Assembly (NCBI RefSeq): GCF_036634195.1 | Contig: NZ_JAZIFY010000001.1 | Coordinates: 372,001-436,000, forward strand | From: Streptomyces sp. P9-A4 | GTDB lineage: Bacteria > Actinomycetota > Actinomycetes > Streptomycetales > Streptomycetaceae | Direction: 5' to 3' | Length of the DNA: 64,000 nt | Shown: positions 1-11,000 of the stretch, one piece after another | Numbering within the stretch: position 1 is the first letter of the stretch | Layout: every line of letters begins with the position of its first letter | Notes under the pieces: generated by a model | Seen by the model: the letters and a program-made list of their open reading frames with translations, nothing else | Told to the model about the DNA's origin: nothing | The model's database searches: none | Program-made: the position numbers and the translations under genes

Positions 1-151
1 GACGTGGCATCGTCGCGGCGTAAGCGGCAGCCGCGTCTCGTGGGGGGAGGGGCCGAGCACGCAGGCATTGTCCTGCCCCGATGCTCCATGGCGGCCCGTG
101 ACCCTCATAGCCGATGCTGCCGAACAGTCGTAGAGATCGGCAGACATAGAA

Positions 152-3100
152 GTGCCATGGGTTCGAGGCGTCGGCAGACGCAGACATCGCTTCAGAAGCC
201 TGGTGGCCCGAACCACCAGCGCCACAGCCCTCCTCACCGCCTCGGCCGTACTGACCGGCCTGGTCCAGGCCGTACCGGCAGCGGCCGACACGGTGCCGGA
301 GGAGGACACCGGCTGGATGCGCAGCAGCGTCGGCTACCAACGGCGGGTCGATCGCTGTCTGGCCGGGGAGGCGCTGCACTACGGCGGTCCGCTGCAGAAG
401 GCACGCGCCATCCAGGGGTTGACCGGCACGCAGGAGGAGCTCCGCGCGACCGTCATCAGCGCGGACACGATCGGGTACGGGCCGCTCGGCCAGGCTTTCG
501 GCGAGGACGGCCGCGCCGCCCAGGCGTACAGCGACATGGTCGTGGGCCGGGGCCTCGCGCTGCAGAGCGCCAATGACCCCTACGTCCGGTCGGCGTGGGA
601 GAGCGACGCCATGGAGTGGCACGTGCCGGCGTTCGGCGCCGACGTCACGCGCTTCACCCTCGAGACCCAGGCCAGGATGTCGAATCTGGGCTCGGACGAG
701 CACAGCGTCGCCAGCCCCGAGGCGATAGCCAAGGCCAAGGAGGTGGCCAAGGAGAACGAGGGCAAGGACGCCTTCCACGACATGACGTCGGGCTGGATGC
801 TCTCGGACGACCAGATCAACGTCAGGGGCTACGCGTACGGGACGACCGCCACCGACGTCGCCGCCTACCTGAAGCGCGGCGGATTCCCGGCCCTGGCCCC
901 CCTCAAGGACTCCGCCGAATACCGCGTCGAGGTCGAGGACCAGAAGCAGGCCTGGTCCGCCTGTGACAGCCAGAACCCGTTCGACCCGCGCCGCGTGCTC
1001 AACGAGCCCGTGATGACCGCCATGGTGGAGTGGGAGCTGGAGTACGCCGGCCAGTCCGGCCAGCGCGCGAAGATCATGCACGCGGACGCGGATGCCGCTG
1101 CGGCGACCCGCGAGGCCACCGACGACATGATCGAGGCGATCGGCCAGGCATGGGCGGTCGACCAGATCCTGACCTGGCGCAAGTACTGGACGGACAAGCT
1201 CGCCCGGGACCCGAACACGATCTTCGAGAAGCCCGACCAGGCCTTCTACGACAAGGCCGACGCCGACCTCGCGCGCTACCGGTCGAACATCGCCGCCCTC
1301 GTCACGTCGGCACAGGCCCACGCGGGCACGGCGGCCACGGCCGCGCAGACGGCCGTGACCGCGCAGCAGGAGGCCTGGGCCGTCGCTGACACGACCCATG
1401 TGCCGCGTGGCCGCGGTCTGATGTACGCCCAGCAGTCGGTGCAGGTCGCCCGCGCTTCCGCGGCCGCCGCCACGGCCGCCGCGAAGGCGACCGAGACCGC
1501 GCTCGCCGCGGCCAACGCGTCCGTCGCCACCAGTGACGCGCTGCTCGCCAAGGCACAGACCGAGTCGCACGCGGTCGGCGCCGAGTTCCGGCGGGTGGCG
1601 GCTCAGGAGGCCGCCGCGCAGGCGAAGGCCGCCGCGGACAGCGCCGAGGCCAACGCCACGGCCGCCGCCGAGAGCGCGCGGACCGCGAAGGCCGCCCGTA
1701 CGACGGCCGAGCAGAAGCGCGACAAGGCCGCCACCGCCGCCTCTTCGGCCGCCACCGAGCGGGCCAAGGCCCAGACGGAGCAGGCCACGGCCGTCGCCGC
1801 GCGGGCGAAGGCCGCGACCGAGCGTGCCAAGGCGCGGGAGGCCGAGGAGCGGGCCGCGGCCGAGCAGGCCTCGGCCAAGAGCGCCGACACGGCCGCTGGG
1901 ACCGCCGCCACCGAGGCGGCGACGAAGCGGAAGCTCGCGAGCGAGAAGGCGAAGGCCGCCCAGGTCGATCGGGAGAGGGCCGTCGCCGCGGCGCAGGCGA
2001 AGCAGGCCACAGCGGCCCGTGCGGCGGCGCTGGAGGCCGCTGCCGCGGCTGCCGAGGGCACGGCAGCCGCCGCGGAGACCCGTGCGGCCGCGACCGCGGC
2101 CCGTACGGCAGCCACCGAGGCCGCACAGGCCGCCACCGCCGCGCAGACCGCCGCCGACCAGGCCACCGCCGCCGCCGTCAGCGCCCGTTCAGCCGCCACC
2201 ACCGCGGAGGGCGCGGCCAAGCGGGCCGAGGCCGCCGCGAGCAAGGCGTGGTCGGCGTACTACGCCTCCATCAGCGCGGCGTCCACCGCGTGTGCGGCGG
2301 CCGCCACCGCGCTCGACGCGTCCCAGGACGCGGCGATCCGTGCGGGCAACGCCGCCACGGCGTCGAAGAACGCCGACGAGCTCGCCAAGAGGGCCCAGCA
2401 GGAAGCCGCCGCCGCCGAGAGCGACGCCACGGAAGCGGTGAAGTCGGCGGGCGTCGTGGTGGGCCGTGCCCATGCGGCCGGCCAGGCGGCACTCGCTGCC
2501 CGAGACGCCGCCACGAGCGCGGTCGCCGCCGCCGACGAGGTCCTCGCCATCGGTTCCCCGTACAAGGAGAAGGACTCCTCGGCGGCGTTCGCGATGCTGG
2601 TCGGCCAGTCGTCGAGGACGATCGCGGAGCAGCAGGCCACCGCGGCCGAGGCCAAGGCCACCGAGGCGGCCAAGGCCGCGGAGTCCGCACAGCGGACCGC
2701 CGCCCAAGCGACGGGCGACGCGAAGCTCGCCGCCGAGGCCGCCGCCGCGGCGGCGACCGATTCGGTGCGCGCGGTCGAGGCCGTGACGCGCGCCCAGGCA
2801 TCCGCGGCCGAGGCCTCCGAGGCGCGGAAGGGCGCCACCGCCGCCTCCGAAGCCGCCGCGGGCCACGCCGAACAGGCAGGGGCCGACGCGGTGAGCGCCG
2901 GCCTCATCGCGAACGCGACGAGCAGCACCGCCGCCGAAGCAGACCGTGAGGCCACGGACGCCGAGCGGCACGCGGCCGAGGCGGACGAGAAGTCCGGGCG
3001 GGCGGGCGAGGCCGCCGAGGAGGCCGCGAACAAGGCGGCCGGGTCCGAACGGGCGGCCCAGGACGCCGAGTCGAAGGCATCCGACGCCACCGGCGACAGC

Positions 3101-6100
3101 ACGGCCGCCGAAGAAGCCGCCGCACAGGCGGAACAGGCGCAGCGGACGCGGAACGAGGCGGCACACAAGGAAGCGCTCGCCGAGGGCATCACGCCCATCA
3201 AGGGCGGCGCCTCCAACTGGCCGGTGCTCGGGCAGCGCGAGGAGCAGATCCTCCTCGACGCCTGCGGCCAGACCTGTGTCGACGACTACCGGAAGGGCCT
3301 CGCGGCCGTTTCCGTGAACGTCGTCGAGTGGGCGACCGTCAACGGCGGGCAGATCCTCTTCGAGCAGCTCGACCCCGTCAAGGTGAAGGAGTGCCTGCCG
3401 GCCTCGGGCATCGAGCAGTGCCTCTGGTCGCTGGTGGACGTACCGTCGTCCTCCGTGATCGTGGGCCGTATCCCCGCGCTCGCGCAGGCGATCGAGAAGG
3501 TCTCCGACGGCATGCGGACGATCTTCCGCGACGCCGACAACGCGCTGCGCCGGCTCAACGAGCTGACGGCCGTCATCCGTGACGTCCGCAGCACCCCGCG
3601 TCTCAACCGGTGCCTCGTGGGTGTCGCCCTGCACGCGGGCGGCGCGAACATGAAGGCCAGGGCCATCGAAGCCCTGACCGGTACGAACGACGACCTGCAG
3701 GCGGTCGTCGGCGATGTCGACTGGATCGGGTTCTTCCCCTTGGGGCAGGCCTACGACCAGGACCGGCGGGCCGGTTACGCCTACCGGGACGCCTTCGCGG
3801 CACGTGAGGCCCTTCTGGAGGACGCCAACCGGCCGTACGCGATGAGCTCGTTCGACGACGGGATCACGCTGCACGCACCGCGGTTCGGCGCCGATGTCCT
3901 TGAGTTCACGCTCTCCACTCAGCCGAGGGTCTCCGCACAGCTCGGCTGGGACGGTCACACCAACGCGAGCCCCGAGGCGGTCGCCAGGGCCCGGGAGATC
4001 ACCGAGCAGAACCGCGGCAAGGACCCCTGGCGCGACTTCGCCGCGGACTTCATGCTGCTGGATTCCAGTGTGACCAGGACCCAGCACGCGGGCGGCACCA
4101 CAGCCAGCACCGTCGCGTCCTACCTGCGGCACGGTGGCTTCCTCGACAAGAAACCCGTCGAGGGGACGCCTGAATTCCGTGTCGAGGTGGAGGACCTCAA
4201 GCAGGCGTGGTCCGCGTGTGACCACGCGGACCCGGTCGACCCGCGCAACGCCCTGAGCGAGGCCGTCTCCCAGGCCTCGGCCGAGTGGGAGGCGGAGTAC
4301 GCGGGCCAGGCCGCGTCGCGCGCCGTCATCATGCGGGCGGAGGCCGACGCCGCCGCCGCGACCCGGTCCGCCACCGATGCCATGGTCGAGGCCATCGGCC
4401 AGGCCTGGTTCGCCGACCAGATCCTGCGCTGGCAGAAGTACTGGCACGATCAGCTGGAGGCCGATCCGGACAACATCTTCAAGCCGGAGCAGGCTCTCTT
4501 CGACAAGGCGAAGACGGACCTGGCGAAGGCCCGGGGCAAGGTCCAGGCGCTGGTCACGGCCGCCAAGGAGCAGGCCACCGCTGCCAACGCCGCCGCGCAG
4601 CGCGCGGTGTCGGCCCAGCAGCAGGCCTGGACGATCGCGGACGCGGCCCAGGTGCCGCGCGGCCGGGGTCTGATGTACGCCCAGCAGTCGGTGCAGGTCG
4701 CCCGTGCTTCGGGTGCCGCCGCGACGGCCGCTTCCAAGGCGACCGAGACGGCGCTGAACGCGGCGAACGCGACCGTGTCGACGTCGGAGGCGCTGCTCGC
4801 CCTGGCGCAGACCGAGACGCACGCGGTGAACACCGAGTTCCGCCGTATCGCCGCTCAGGAGGCCGCCGCGCAGGCGAAGGCCGCCGCGGACAGCGCCGAC
4901 GCCTACGCGGCCTCGGCGGCGGCGAACGCCGCCACCGCGAAGAAGGCCAAGGAGACGGCCCTCGCGGAGGAGCAGGAGGCGAAGAAGGCGGCGGCCGACG
5001 CGCATGCGTCGCGTGCTGTCGCCGAGCTGGAGCGCGCCAACGCGGCGGCCTACCGGGCCACCGCGGAGCGCGAGCGGGACAAGGCGGCGGGTCATGAGGC
5101 CGACGCCGTCGCGCAGGGCCGGATCGCGAGTGAGGCCCGTACCTCGGCCGAGGCGGCGGGATCCACGGCCGCCTCCAAGCGGGCCGTCGCCGAGCAGTCG
5201 GAGCGCGACGCGGTCGCCGCCCGCGACAAGGCCCTGGAGGCCGAGCAGCGGCGGGACTCGCTGAACGCGAAGGCGGCGGCCCTGGAGGCCGACGCCGCGG
5301 CCGACGAGGGTACGGACGCGGCCGTCGCGTCCCGTGCCGCGGCGACCACCGCCCGTTCCGCCGCGAACGAGGCGACCACGGCGGCCACCAACGCGCGCGC
5401 GTCGGCGAACGCGGCCACGGCCGCCGCCACCAACGCCCGTGAGGCGGCCACCAAGGCGCAGGGCTCCGCGTCCCGCGCCAAGGCGGCGGCCGACAGCGCC
5501 TGGGCGTCGTACTGGATCGCGGCCGGTTCGGCCGCAGCGGCCCACGCGGCGGCGGCCGAGGCGATCGACGCCTCGCAGGCGGCGGCGGCCGACGCGAAGG
5601 GTGCCAAGGAGCAGTCGGAGAAGGCGACCGCGGCGGCCAAGGTCGCCAAGACGGAGGCGGCAGCCGCCCGTTCCGAGGCGACGCAGACCGCCGCCTGGGC
5701 GGCGACCACCGCGGGCAAGGCGCTCGCGGCCGTACGGTCCTCCCTCGCGGCCCGTGACTCCGCCGCCGCGGTGACCAAGCCGGCGAACGAGGCGATCTCG
5801 CTCGGCGGCCCGTACCAGGAGGTCGACAGCTCCGCCGCGTTCGCGGTGCTCACCGGCCAGCAGTCACTGACGATCGCACAGCAGCAGGCCGCCGCAGCGG
5901 CAGCCACCGCGAACCAGGCCGAAGGGTTCTCCGCCGAAGCGAAGGCCTTGGCCGAACAGGCCGCCGCGGACATGAAGCTCGCCGCGCAGTCCTCCGCCGC
6001 CGCCGCTGCCGACGCGTCCCGCGCGGCCAAGGCGTACCTGCGGGCCCAGGAGTCGGCCGCCCAGGCGACGAAGGAGGCCCAGGAGGCCCAGGCGGCGGCG

Positions 6101-7567
6101 GGCCGTGCCGACGGCTACGCGATGGCGGCCGGCACGGCCGCCCTCAAGGCATCGTCGGCCGCGTCGGACGCCGAGGCGGACGCCAACGCGGCGGACGCGG
6201 CGGCGACCGAGGCGGAGAAGGACGCCGCCAACGCCCGCACCGTGGCCACCAAGGCCGAGAAGGACGCCGCCGGCGCCCGTGCCACCGCCACCCAGGCGGA
6301 GACGGACGCGACGGCAGCCGAAACGGCCGCCGCCGGCGCCAGGGAAGCGGCGGAGGAGGCCCAGGCCGCCGCCGACCGCACCGAGACAACTGGCAACAAC
6401 GAGCAGATCTCGCAGGGTGTCACCACCGGCATCGGCGGCGTGTGGGCGGTCCTCGACCACATCGAGTACATCGGTGAGCCGAAGAACGTCGTCAAGAACA
6501 ACTGCAACCCGATCATCCACATCGGGGACTGCAAGATCACGGCCGACATCACCTACAAGTCGCACGTCGACCTGTACATGTGTGGGGCCCTGCCGGACAG
6601 CTACGTGGCCACCTGCCCGCAGGCGGACACGGTCTACCTCGGCCCCGAGGTGTCGGATCCCAAGACGGAGCGGCTCACCATCACGCTGTCGATGGTCGAG
6701 TTCAACTCGGGCATCGACCCGGTCGACATCCTGCTCGGCGACTTCATCGGCTGCGCCAAGCTGATCACCCCGGGTGTGTCGGGCGGCAGCTGGGGCGACT
6801 GCGCCTGGGCGGCCAGCTGGTTCGTCGCGGGCCCGCTCTTCAGGGCGGGCAAGGCCGCGGTGACCGCGCTCGACGCTGCCATGAGGACGGGCATCGGGTT
6901 CATGGACGCCTTCAAGGCGCTCCGCACCGTCGGCCTGACCGAGGCCGCCGTCCAGGGCATCATCAGCCGGATCTTCCGGAAGGTCGGCGAGGCGTGCGAG
7001 CTCGCGGACACCGCGCCCCTCAAGCTCGCGGCGTTCTCCACCGCGTCGGCCGACGAAGACGTCGTCAAGAAATGCCAGGAGGTCCTCAAGGACATAGCCA
7101 AGGACGGCGATCACGTCGTCCTCGGAGTCAACCCCTACTCCGACGAACTGGCCAAGTCCATCGGCGGCGCCGCGGACACATTCAACAACAAGGTGTTCGG
7201 CACCGAAATGCCGGCCAGCATGGGGATGGGGACTCGTGCCCTGTGGACGGTGGGAGTGGAGCGAGCAGTGGTCAATCCCAACGTGAAGATCTCGGTGTCT
7301 CTGGACGGTGTCGCGGGCGCCAAGGACGCCGACGAGGCGCTGAACCTGCTTCTGCAGCGAGGGGAAGGGATAACGCCCGGCGACTGGGACGCGATTCAGA
7401 AGGGTGGCTTCGGAACGGCATGGGAGATGACCAGACTCCGCGCGGCCACCCGGATGGAGTACCGCACCTGGGACTCCATCGAGTGGTGGATGACCAACGC
7501 GGAGGGCGAGGTCGTGCGCGTCTACCCGAAGCGCTTCACGTACGCCAACGGAACGCCGGTCGACTGA
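152..7567 (+). CDS. giant secreted Ala-rich coiled-coil protein, tandemly duplicated, with toxin-like C-terminus
   Basis: A GTG at 152 opens a 2471-aa protein. Residues 1-45 form an export signal: Arg-rich start, hydrophobic core around TALLTASAVLTGL, and an Ala-x-Ala cleavage site near residue 45. The body is two homologous copies in tandem. RVDRCLAGEALH (about residue 66) matches RLNRCLVGVALH (about 1150), and MYAQQSVQVARAS recurs exactly 1084 codons later. Each copy has a globular head followed by hundreds of Ala/Glu/Lys-rich residues that should form long coiled coils. A Cys-containing globular part follows (from about residue 2120). The last ~150 residues (from HVVLGVNPYSDELAKS) look like a polymorphic-toxin tip; from memory it is closest to the 'polymorphic toxin type 27' group, which is tentative. 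No immunity gene is recognisable downstream. The role (surface stalk, contact-dependent effector) is inferred. Confidence 0.85.
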   Translation: MPWVRGVGRRRHRFRSLVARTTSATALLTASAVLTGLVQAVPAAADTVPEEDTGWMRSSVGYQRRVDRCLAGEALHYGGPLQKARAIQGLTGTQEELRATVISADTIGYGPLGQAFGEDGRAAQAYSDMVVGRGLALQSANDPYVRSAWESDAMEWHVPAFGADVTRFTLETQARMSNLGSDEHSVASPEAIAKAKEVAKENEGKDAFHDMTSGWMLSDDQINVRGYAYGTTATDVAAYLKRGGFPALAPLKDSAEYRVEVEDQKQAWSACDSQNPFDPRRVLNEPVMTAMVEWELEYAGQSGQRAKIMHADADAAAATREATDDMIEAIGQAWAVDQILTWRKYWTDKLARDPNTIFEKPDQAFYDKADADLARYRSNIAALVTSAQAHAGTAATAAQTAVTAQQEAWAVADTTHVPRGRGLMYAQQSVQVARASAAAATAAAKATETALAAANASVATSDALLAKAQTESHAVGAEFRRVAAQEAAAQAKAAADSAEANATAAAESARTAKAARTTAEQKRDKAATAASSAATERAKAQTEQATAVAARAKAATERAKAREAEERAAAEQASAKSADTAAGTAATEAATKRKLASEKAKAAQVDRERAVAAAQAKQATAARAAALEAAAAAAEGTAAAAETRAAATAARTAATEAAQAATAAQTAADQATAAAVSARSAATTAEGAAKRAEAAASKAWSAYYASISAASTACAAAATALDASQDAAIRAGNAATASKNADELAKRAQQEAAAAESDATEAVKSAGVVVGRAHAAGQAALAARDAATSAVAAADEVLAIGSPYKEKDSSAAFAMLVGQSSRTIAEQQATAAEAKATEAAKAAESAQRTAAQATGDAKLAAEAAAAAATDSVRAVEAVTRAQASAAEASEARKGATAASEAAAGHAEQAGADAVSAGLIANATSSTAAEADREATDAERHAAEADEKSGRAGEAAEEAANKAAGSERAAQDAESKASDATGDSTAAEEAAAQAEQAQRTRNEAAHKEALAEGITPIKGGASNWPVLGQREEQILLDACGQTCVDDYRKGLAAVSVNVVEWATVNGGQILFEQLDPVKVKECLPASGIEQCLWSLVDVPSSSVIVGRIPALAQAIEKVSDGMRTIFRDADNALRRLNELTAVIRDVRSTPRLNRCLVGVALHAGGANMKARAIEALTGTNDDLQAVVGDVDWIGFFPLGQAYDQDRRAGYAYRDAFAAREALLEDANRPYAMSSFDDGITLHAPRFGADVLEFTLSTQPRVSAQLGWDGHTNASPEAVARAREITEQNRGKDPWRDFAADFMLLDSSVTRTQHAGGTTASTVASYLRHGGFLDKKPVEGTPEFRVEVEDLKQAWSACDHADPVDPRNALSEAVSQASAEWEAEYAGQAASRAVIMRAEADAAAATRSATDAMVEAIGQAWFADQILRWQKYWHDQLEADPDNIFKPEQALFDKAKTDLAKARGKVQALVTAAKEQATAANAAAQRAVSAQQQAWTIADAAQVPRGRGLMYAQQSVQVARASGAAATAASKATETALNAANATVSTSEALLALAQTETHAVNTEFRRIAAQEAAAQAKAAADSADAYAASAAANAATAKKAKETALAEEQEAKKAAADAHASRAVAELERANAAAYRATAERERDKAAGHEADAVAQGRIASEARTSAEAAGSTAASKRAVAEQSERDAVAARDKALEAEQRRDSLNAKAAALEADAAADEGTDAAVASRAAATTARSAANEATTAATNARASANAATAAATNAREAATKAQGSASRAKAAADSAWASYWIAAGSAAAAHAAAAEAIDASQAAAADAKGAKEQSEKATAAAKVAKTEAAAARSEATQTAAWAATTAGKALAAVRSSLAARDSAAAVTKPANEAISLGGPYQEVDSSAAFAVLTGQQSLTIAQQQAAAAAATANQAEGFSAEAKALAEQAAADMKLAAQSSAAAAADASRAAKAYLRAQESAAQATKEAQEAQAAAGRADGYAMAAGTAALKASSAASDAEADANAADAAATEAEKDAANARTVATKAEKDAAGARATATQAETDATAAETAAAGAREAAEEAQAAADRTETTGNNEQISQGVTTGIGGVWAVLDHIEYIGEPKNVVKNNCNPIIHIGDCKITADITYKSHVDLYMCGALPDSYVATCPQADTVYLGPEVSDPKTERLTITLSMVEFNSGIDPVDILLGDFIGCAKLITPGVSGGSWGDCAWAASWFVAGPLFRAGKAAVTALDAAMRTGIGFMDAFKALRTVGLTEAAVQGIISRIFRKVGEACELADTAPLKLAAFSTASADEDVVKKCQEVLKDIAKDGDHVVLGVNPYSDELAKSIGGAADTFNNKVFGTEMPASMGMGTRALWTVGVERAVVNPNVKISVSLDGVAGAKDADEALNLLLQRGEGITPGDWDAIQKGGFGTAWEMTRLRAATRMEYRTWDSIEWWMTNAEGEVVRVYPKRFTYANGTPVD
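347..6400 (+). repeat. two tandem ~3-kb copies inside the giant protein gene
   Basis: Homologous segments start at 347 and 3599, and matching anchors at 1421 and 4673 give the same offset of 3252 bp (1084 codons). Identity is high at DNA level around the second anchor and much lower in the Ala-rich stalks. This suggests an old duplication with local conservation or gene conversion. The second copy ends near 6400, where the unique C-terminal part begins. Confidence 0.85.
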
Positions 7568-7641
7568 TGGGGAGATGCCGGAGATGAAGCCCGGCGGAAT
7601 CGGGACACGTCAGCTGACCGTCTGCCGCCTGAGTGAATGAG

Positions 7642-7686
7642 GAAGGGGGCCTTCCTGGTGCACCGCGCACCGGGAAGGCCCCCTTC
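7642..7686 (+). terminator. strong hairpin terminator after the giant gene
   Basis: A 14-bp arm at 7642-7655 pairs perfectly with 7673-7686. Inside it, 7657-7661 pairs with 7667-7671, leaving a 5-nt loop. A short run of T follows at once. The hairpin starts 74 bp after the stop codon, so there is no room for a co-transcribed gene between them. Confidence 0.85.
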
Positions 7687-7724
7687 TTTCCGTGTACGGT
7701 CCTTCGCCCGTCGGCTCAGAGCCG

Positions 7725-7986
7725 GCCTCGACCACCGCCTTGGTTTGATGCCGCGCCTCCACACAAGACCGCGGTACTTGTCGAAGTCGTCACCGCGGTC
7801 GGCGTACAGACGCCGGGGCTTGCGGCGGGGGCGGCCGCGCAGGCCCCGGATCGGCGGGATGGCGTCCGACAACGGGAGAAGCTGCGTGACGTCGTGACGG
7901 TTGCCGCCGGTGACCGTGACGACGAGCGGGGTGCCATGGCGGTCGACGATCAGACGGTGCGAGCCGTGGATCTCCGGCACACCCAC
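7725..7986 (-). pseudogene. IS5-family transposase fragment
   Basis: The minus strand reads LIVDRHGTPLVVTVTGGNRH, then DVTQLLPLSDAIPP, then RRKPRRLYADRGDDFDKYRG. These are typical of the middle of IS5-family DDE transposases common in Streptomyces. The N-terminal part is missing before GSHRLI, and the similarity stops after RGIKP. The usual tail with the third catalytic Glu is replaced by unrelated sequence that runs through the neighbouring terminator. It is therefore a dead remnant. No inverted terminal repeats were found at its edges. Confidence 0.8.
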
Positions 7987-8010
7987 GTGATGGGGTCGCC
8001 GTTCGGGCGG

Positions 8011-8041
8011 GGCGGGCCCGGGCTTTCGCCGCGGGCCCGCC
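8011..8041 (-). terminator. hairpin terminator of the propeller-protein gene
   Basis: Arms 8011-8020 and 8032-8041 pair over 10 bp, and GGC/GCC inside continue the stem around a TTTC loop with one bulge. It lies just past the stop of the minus-strand gene ending at 8054. Confidence 0.65.
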
Positions 8042-8053
8042 CTTGGACGGCGT

Positions 8054-11000
8054 CTAGGACTTGGCGTCCGAGGCGCCCTTGCCGCCCTGGTTCAGCATGC
8101 CGCCGAGAGCGCTGAGGTTGCTGGCACCTCCGGCGCCACCGGTCACGAGCGGTGCCGCCTTGCCGGCGGCGTCGACGGCGATCTGGGCCATCTTCTGCAG
8201 GTGCTCGGTGGCGGTCTTCAGGGCCTCCTGGGCGCGTTCGCCAGCGGCCTTGTCGTTGCCGGCGGCGGATTCGATGCCCTTGGTGAGCACCTGGCTCATG
8301 TTGCTGAGGCCGCTCATGTCGCGGAACAGGTTCGCGGTGGCGATGGCCTGCGCCGCCTGCAGGGCCGTCGGGTCGGGCATCGCCGCGAGCGGCGTGAACT
8401 TCGCCTGGGAAGCTCCCATGCCGGCCGCTGTGACGTCGAGGTTCTGCGCCCGCGTTCCGGTGGAGACCGGTGCGATGTCGGCCGGCGTGATCTGAATGGG
8501 CGAGTCCTTCCAGTTCCAGAAGCGGGTGAGGTCGATCTTCTCCGCCGAGTTGGCCCGGCCCAGTACGGCCTCGGCGAAGACCCCCTTGGTGGCGATGGCG
8601 ATGGTGTTGGTCACCGGCGCCCCGAACGTGGCATCGCCCGGCTGACGGGCCTTGGTCCACGCCTCTCGTTCCTGCTCGCTGCTGAAGTTCCACCGGAAGC
8701 CGAGGTAGTTGCCGGTGGCGGCGATCGGCTTCGGATCCAGCAGCGTGCCGAGGAGAACCGGCGCGGCGTTCGAGCCCGCCGGCGTGTACGAGTAGTTGGC
8801 AAGGATACGACTGAGCGTCAACTCGTCGGCGTTGGCCCACACGGCCTGGCTGTAGTGGCGGCGGTTGTCGTTCAGGTGGTCCAGGACCGCCTGCGGCACG
8901 TTCCCACCACGCACGTGGAAACCGAGCGACGCGAGGTAGGAGCGGGTGCCGGACTTCACCGTCGAGCCGAACAGCCCGCAGATAGCCGCACCGCCGGCGT
9001 CCTCGGTCAGGTCCGGCGCGACGGTGGTGGTCGCGGCGATCCCGAAGTTGACCACGCCCGAGGTCATCGTCAGGCGCAGCCCGGCGAGGCTGCCGCGGGC
9101 GGCCGTGCCGGACCAGGCGTCGACGGAGAGCAGTTTGTCGGCGCCTGCGAACGTGTGGGACGCGCGCTGCTGCACGCCGGAGCCGCCGGTGTCGCCGCAG
9201 CGGAAGGTGTGGCCCGGGAAGACCACCTGGATGCTGCGGATCCCGAACTCGTCGTACCAGACGTCGATCTTGGACGCGTAGGGGGAGTCGGCCTTCGAGG
9301 GGACGTCGAAGGGTATCGGCGTCTCCCGCACCGCGGTGAGCAGCCGGAGGACGTGCCCGGTGTTCACGAGCGCCCAATAGTCCCCACCGACGGAGGAGAC
9401 GACATCCACGATCCCGGGGACCCCGGAGAAGTACTTGGGAGCAGTCCAGGTCGTCGCGCCGGCCTCCACCACCAGGGCCTTGCCGTCGGCGGTGACGCCC
9501 CAGAGCGTGCCGTCGAGGCCGGCGGACAGGCGCTTTACGTTCGGCGCCGGGGTCCGCTCCGTCCAGGTGGTGCCGGTGCGCTCGAAGGTCCGGCCCTCCC
9601 GGCAGTGCCAGAGCTTGTCCCGGCCGACGGCGGCGACGTCGTCGGCCTTGGCGTTCAGGCTGTGGATTGTGCCGTCCGGAGAGCGTTGCCCGAGTGAGTT
9701 GTCCCCACCGACGAGGTAGAGCGTGCCGTCCTGGCCGCATGCGAGGGCAAGGGCCCGCCAGGTGTGGGGGTGGCTTCGCCAGGTGGTCCCGTCGAACTGC
9801 ATGAGCATGTTGTCGGTCCTGAGCGCCCAGACGATGTCCTTGCCCGGTGCGATGCGGGTCAGGTCTCCGTCCAGTCCGGTGGTGGGCAGAGGATTCCACT
9901 GCCGGCCCACCGGATCGAAGCGGACCGGGGTGCCGTCGTACCTGCGCACCCCGTACACACCCATGGCCGAAGCGGCGATGTCGGCCAGATCCACACCGTC
10001 GAAGACCTGGGGGATCGACGGTGCCTCCGGCGCGGTGCACGCGTCGAGCTTGCGCACGGCGGTGTCGAAAGGGTTCGCAGACCGGATCTTCGCCGCCCAG
10101 TCGGCCGGCGCCACCGACGCGAGCACCTCCTTGTACCGCTGCAGGCTGGTGTAGTTGAAGTTGAGCTCCTGCAGCGGGATGAACAGGCAGCGCTCCAGCT
10201 TGGTCGGTTTGGTCGTCACGTTGTAGACTTGGACGACCTCGTAGTACTGCACCGACATCGCGTGCATGTGGTTGTAGTTGGTGACGACCCGGGTGACGAC
10301 CTGGTCCTTCTCCGACTGCGTCGTCTCACGCACGACCGTCATGTTCCGGCTGCGGGCCGCGGTCGCCAGCTGCTGGGTCCGCGCGCTGATACGCTGCGCC
10401 GCCTCCTCCGCGACCGACTTCACGCCGGTGGAACGCGACACCGCGGTCGTGAAGCCCGTGTTCGACGACTCGCCCCAGTTGCCGCCGGCCCCCATACCGA
10501 ATAACGCGACGCCGATGCTGCCGCCGGAGCTGGACGACTTGCTCACCTGGGACGCCTGGGACGTGCCGAACTGCTCCTCGCGGGCGATCGCGTTCGCGAC
10601 CTCACTGATCGACCGGTTCTGGTCGGTGGTGCCGGACAGCGCTTCGGCTTCGGAAGCCGTCTCGGAGCCGGTGGCCTTGGTGCTGCGCTGCCAGTCGACG
10701 ACCGCCACCTTGGTGCTCTCGCCGGGTGCAAGCGCGAGGCTGTGCAGCAGCCGGCCGAGCGTGACGCCCTGGGCCGACCAGCTCTGCTCCGTCGTGACGA
10801 TCATGCCCTCGGCCGGCCGGTCGTAGAACGGCAGGTTCTCCTCACCGAGGTCGATGGCACCGGTCAGCTTGCGGGCGGCTTTCGCTCCGGGGATGTCGGT
10901 GAGCACCACCGAGCGGTACCGGACGATCTCCACCGGGTAGTTGCCGGTGGTCGGAAGCAGGTCCTTCGGCGTCGGACCGTCGAGCATCGCCTTGTCCACC

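Noticed and set aside
2189..5545. 1118-aa open frame on the minus strand
   Set aside because: It mirrors the giant coiled-coil gene; Gly/Arg-rich composition without domains is the usual shadow of a GC3-biased gene.
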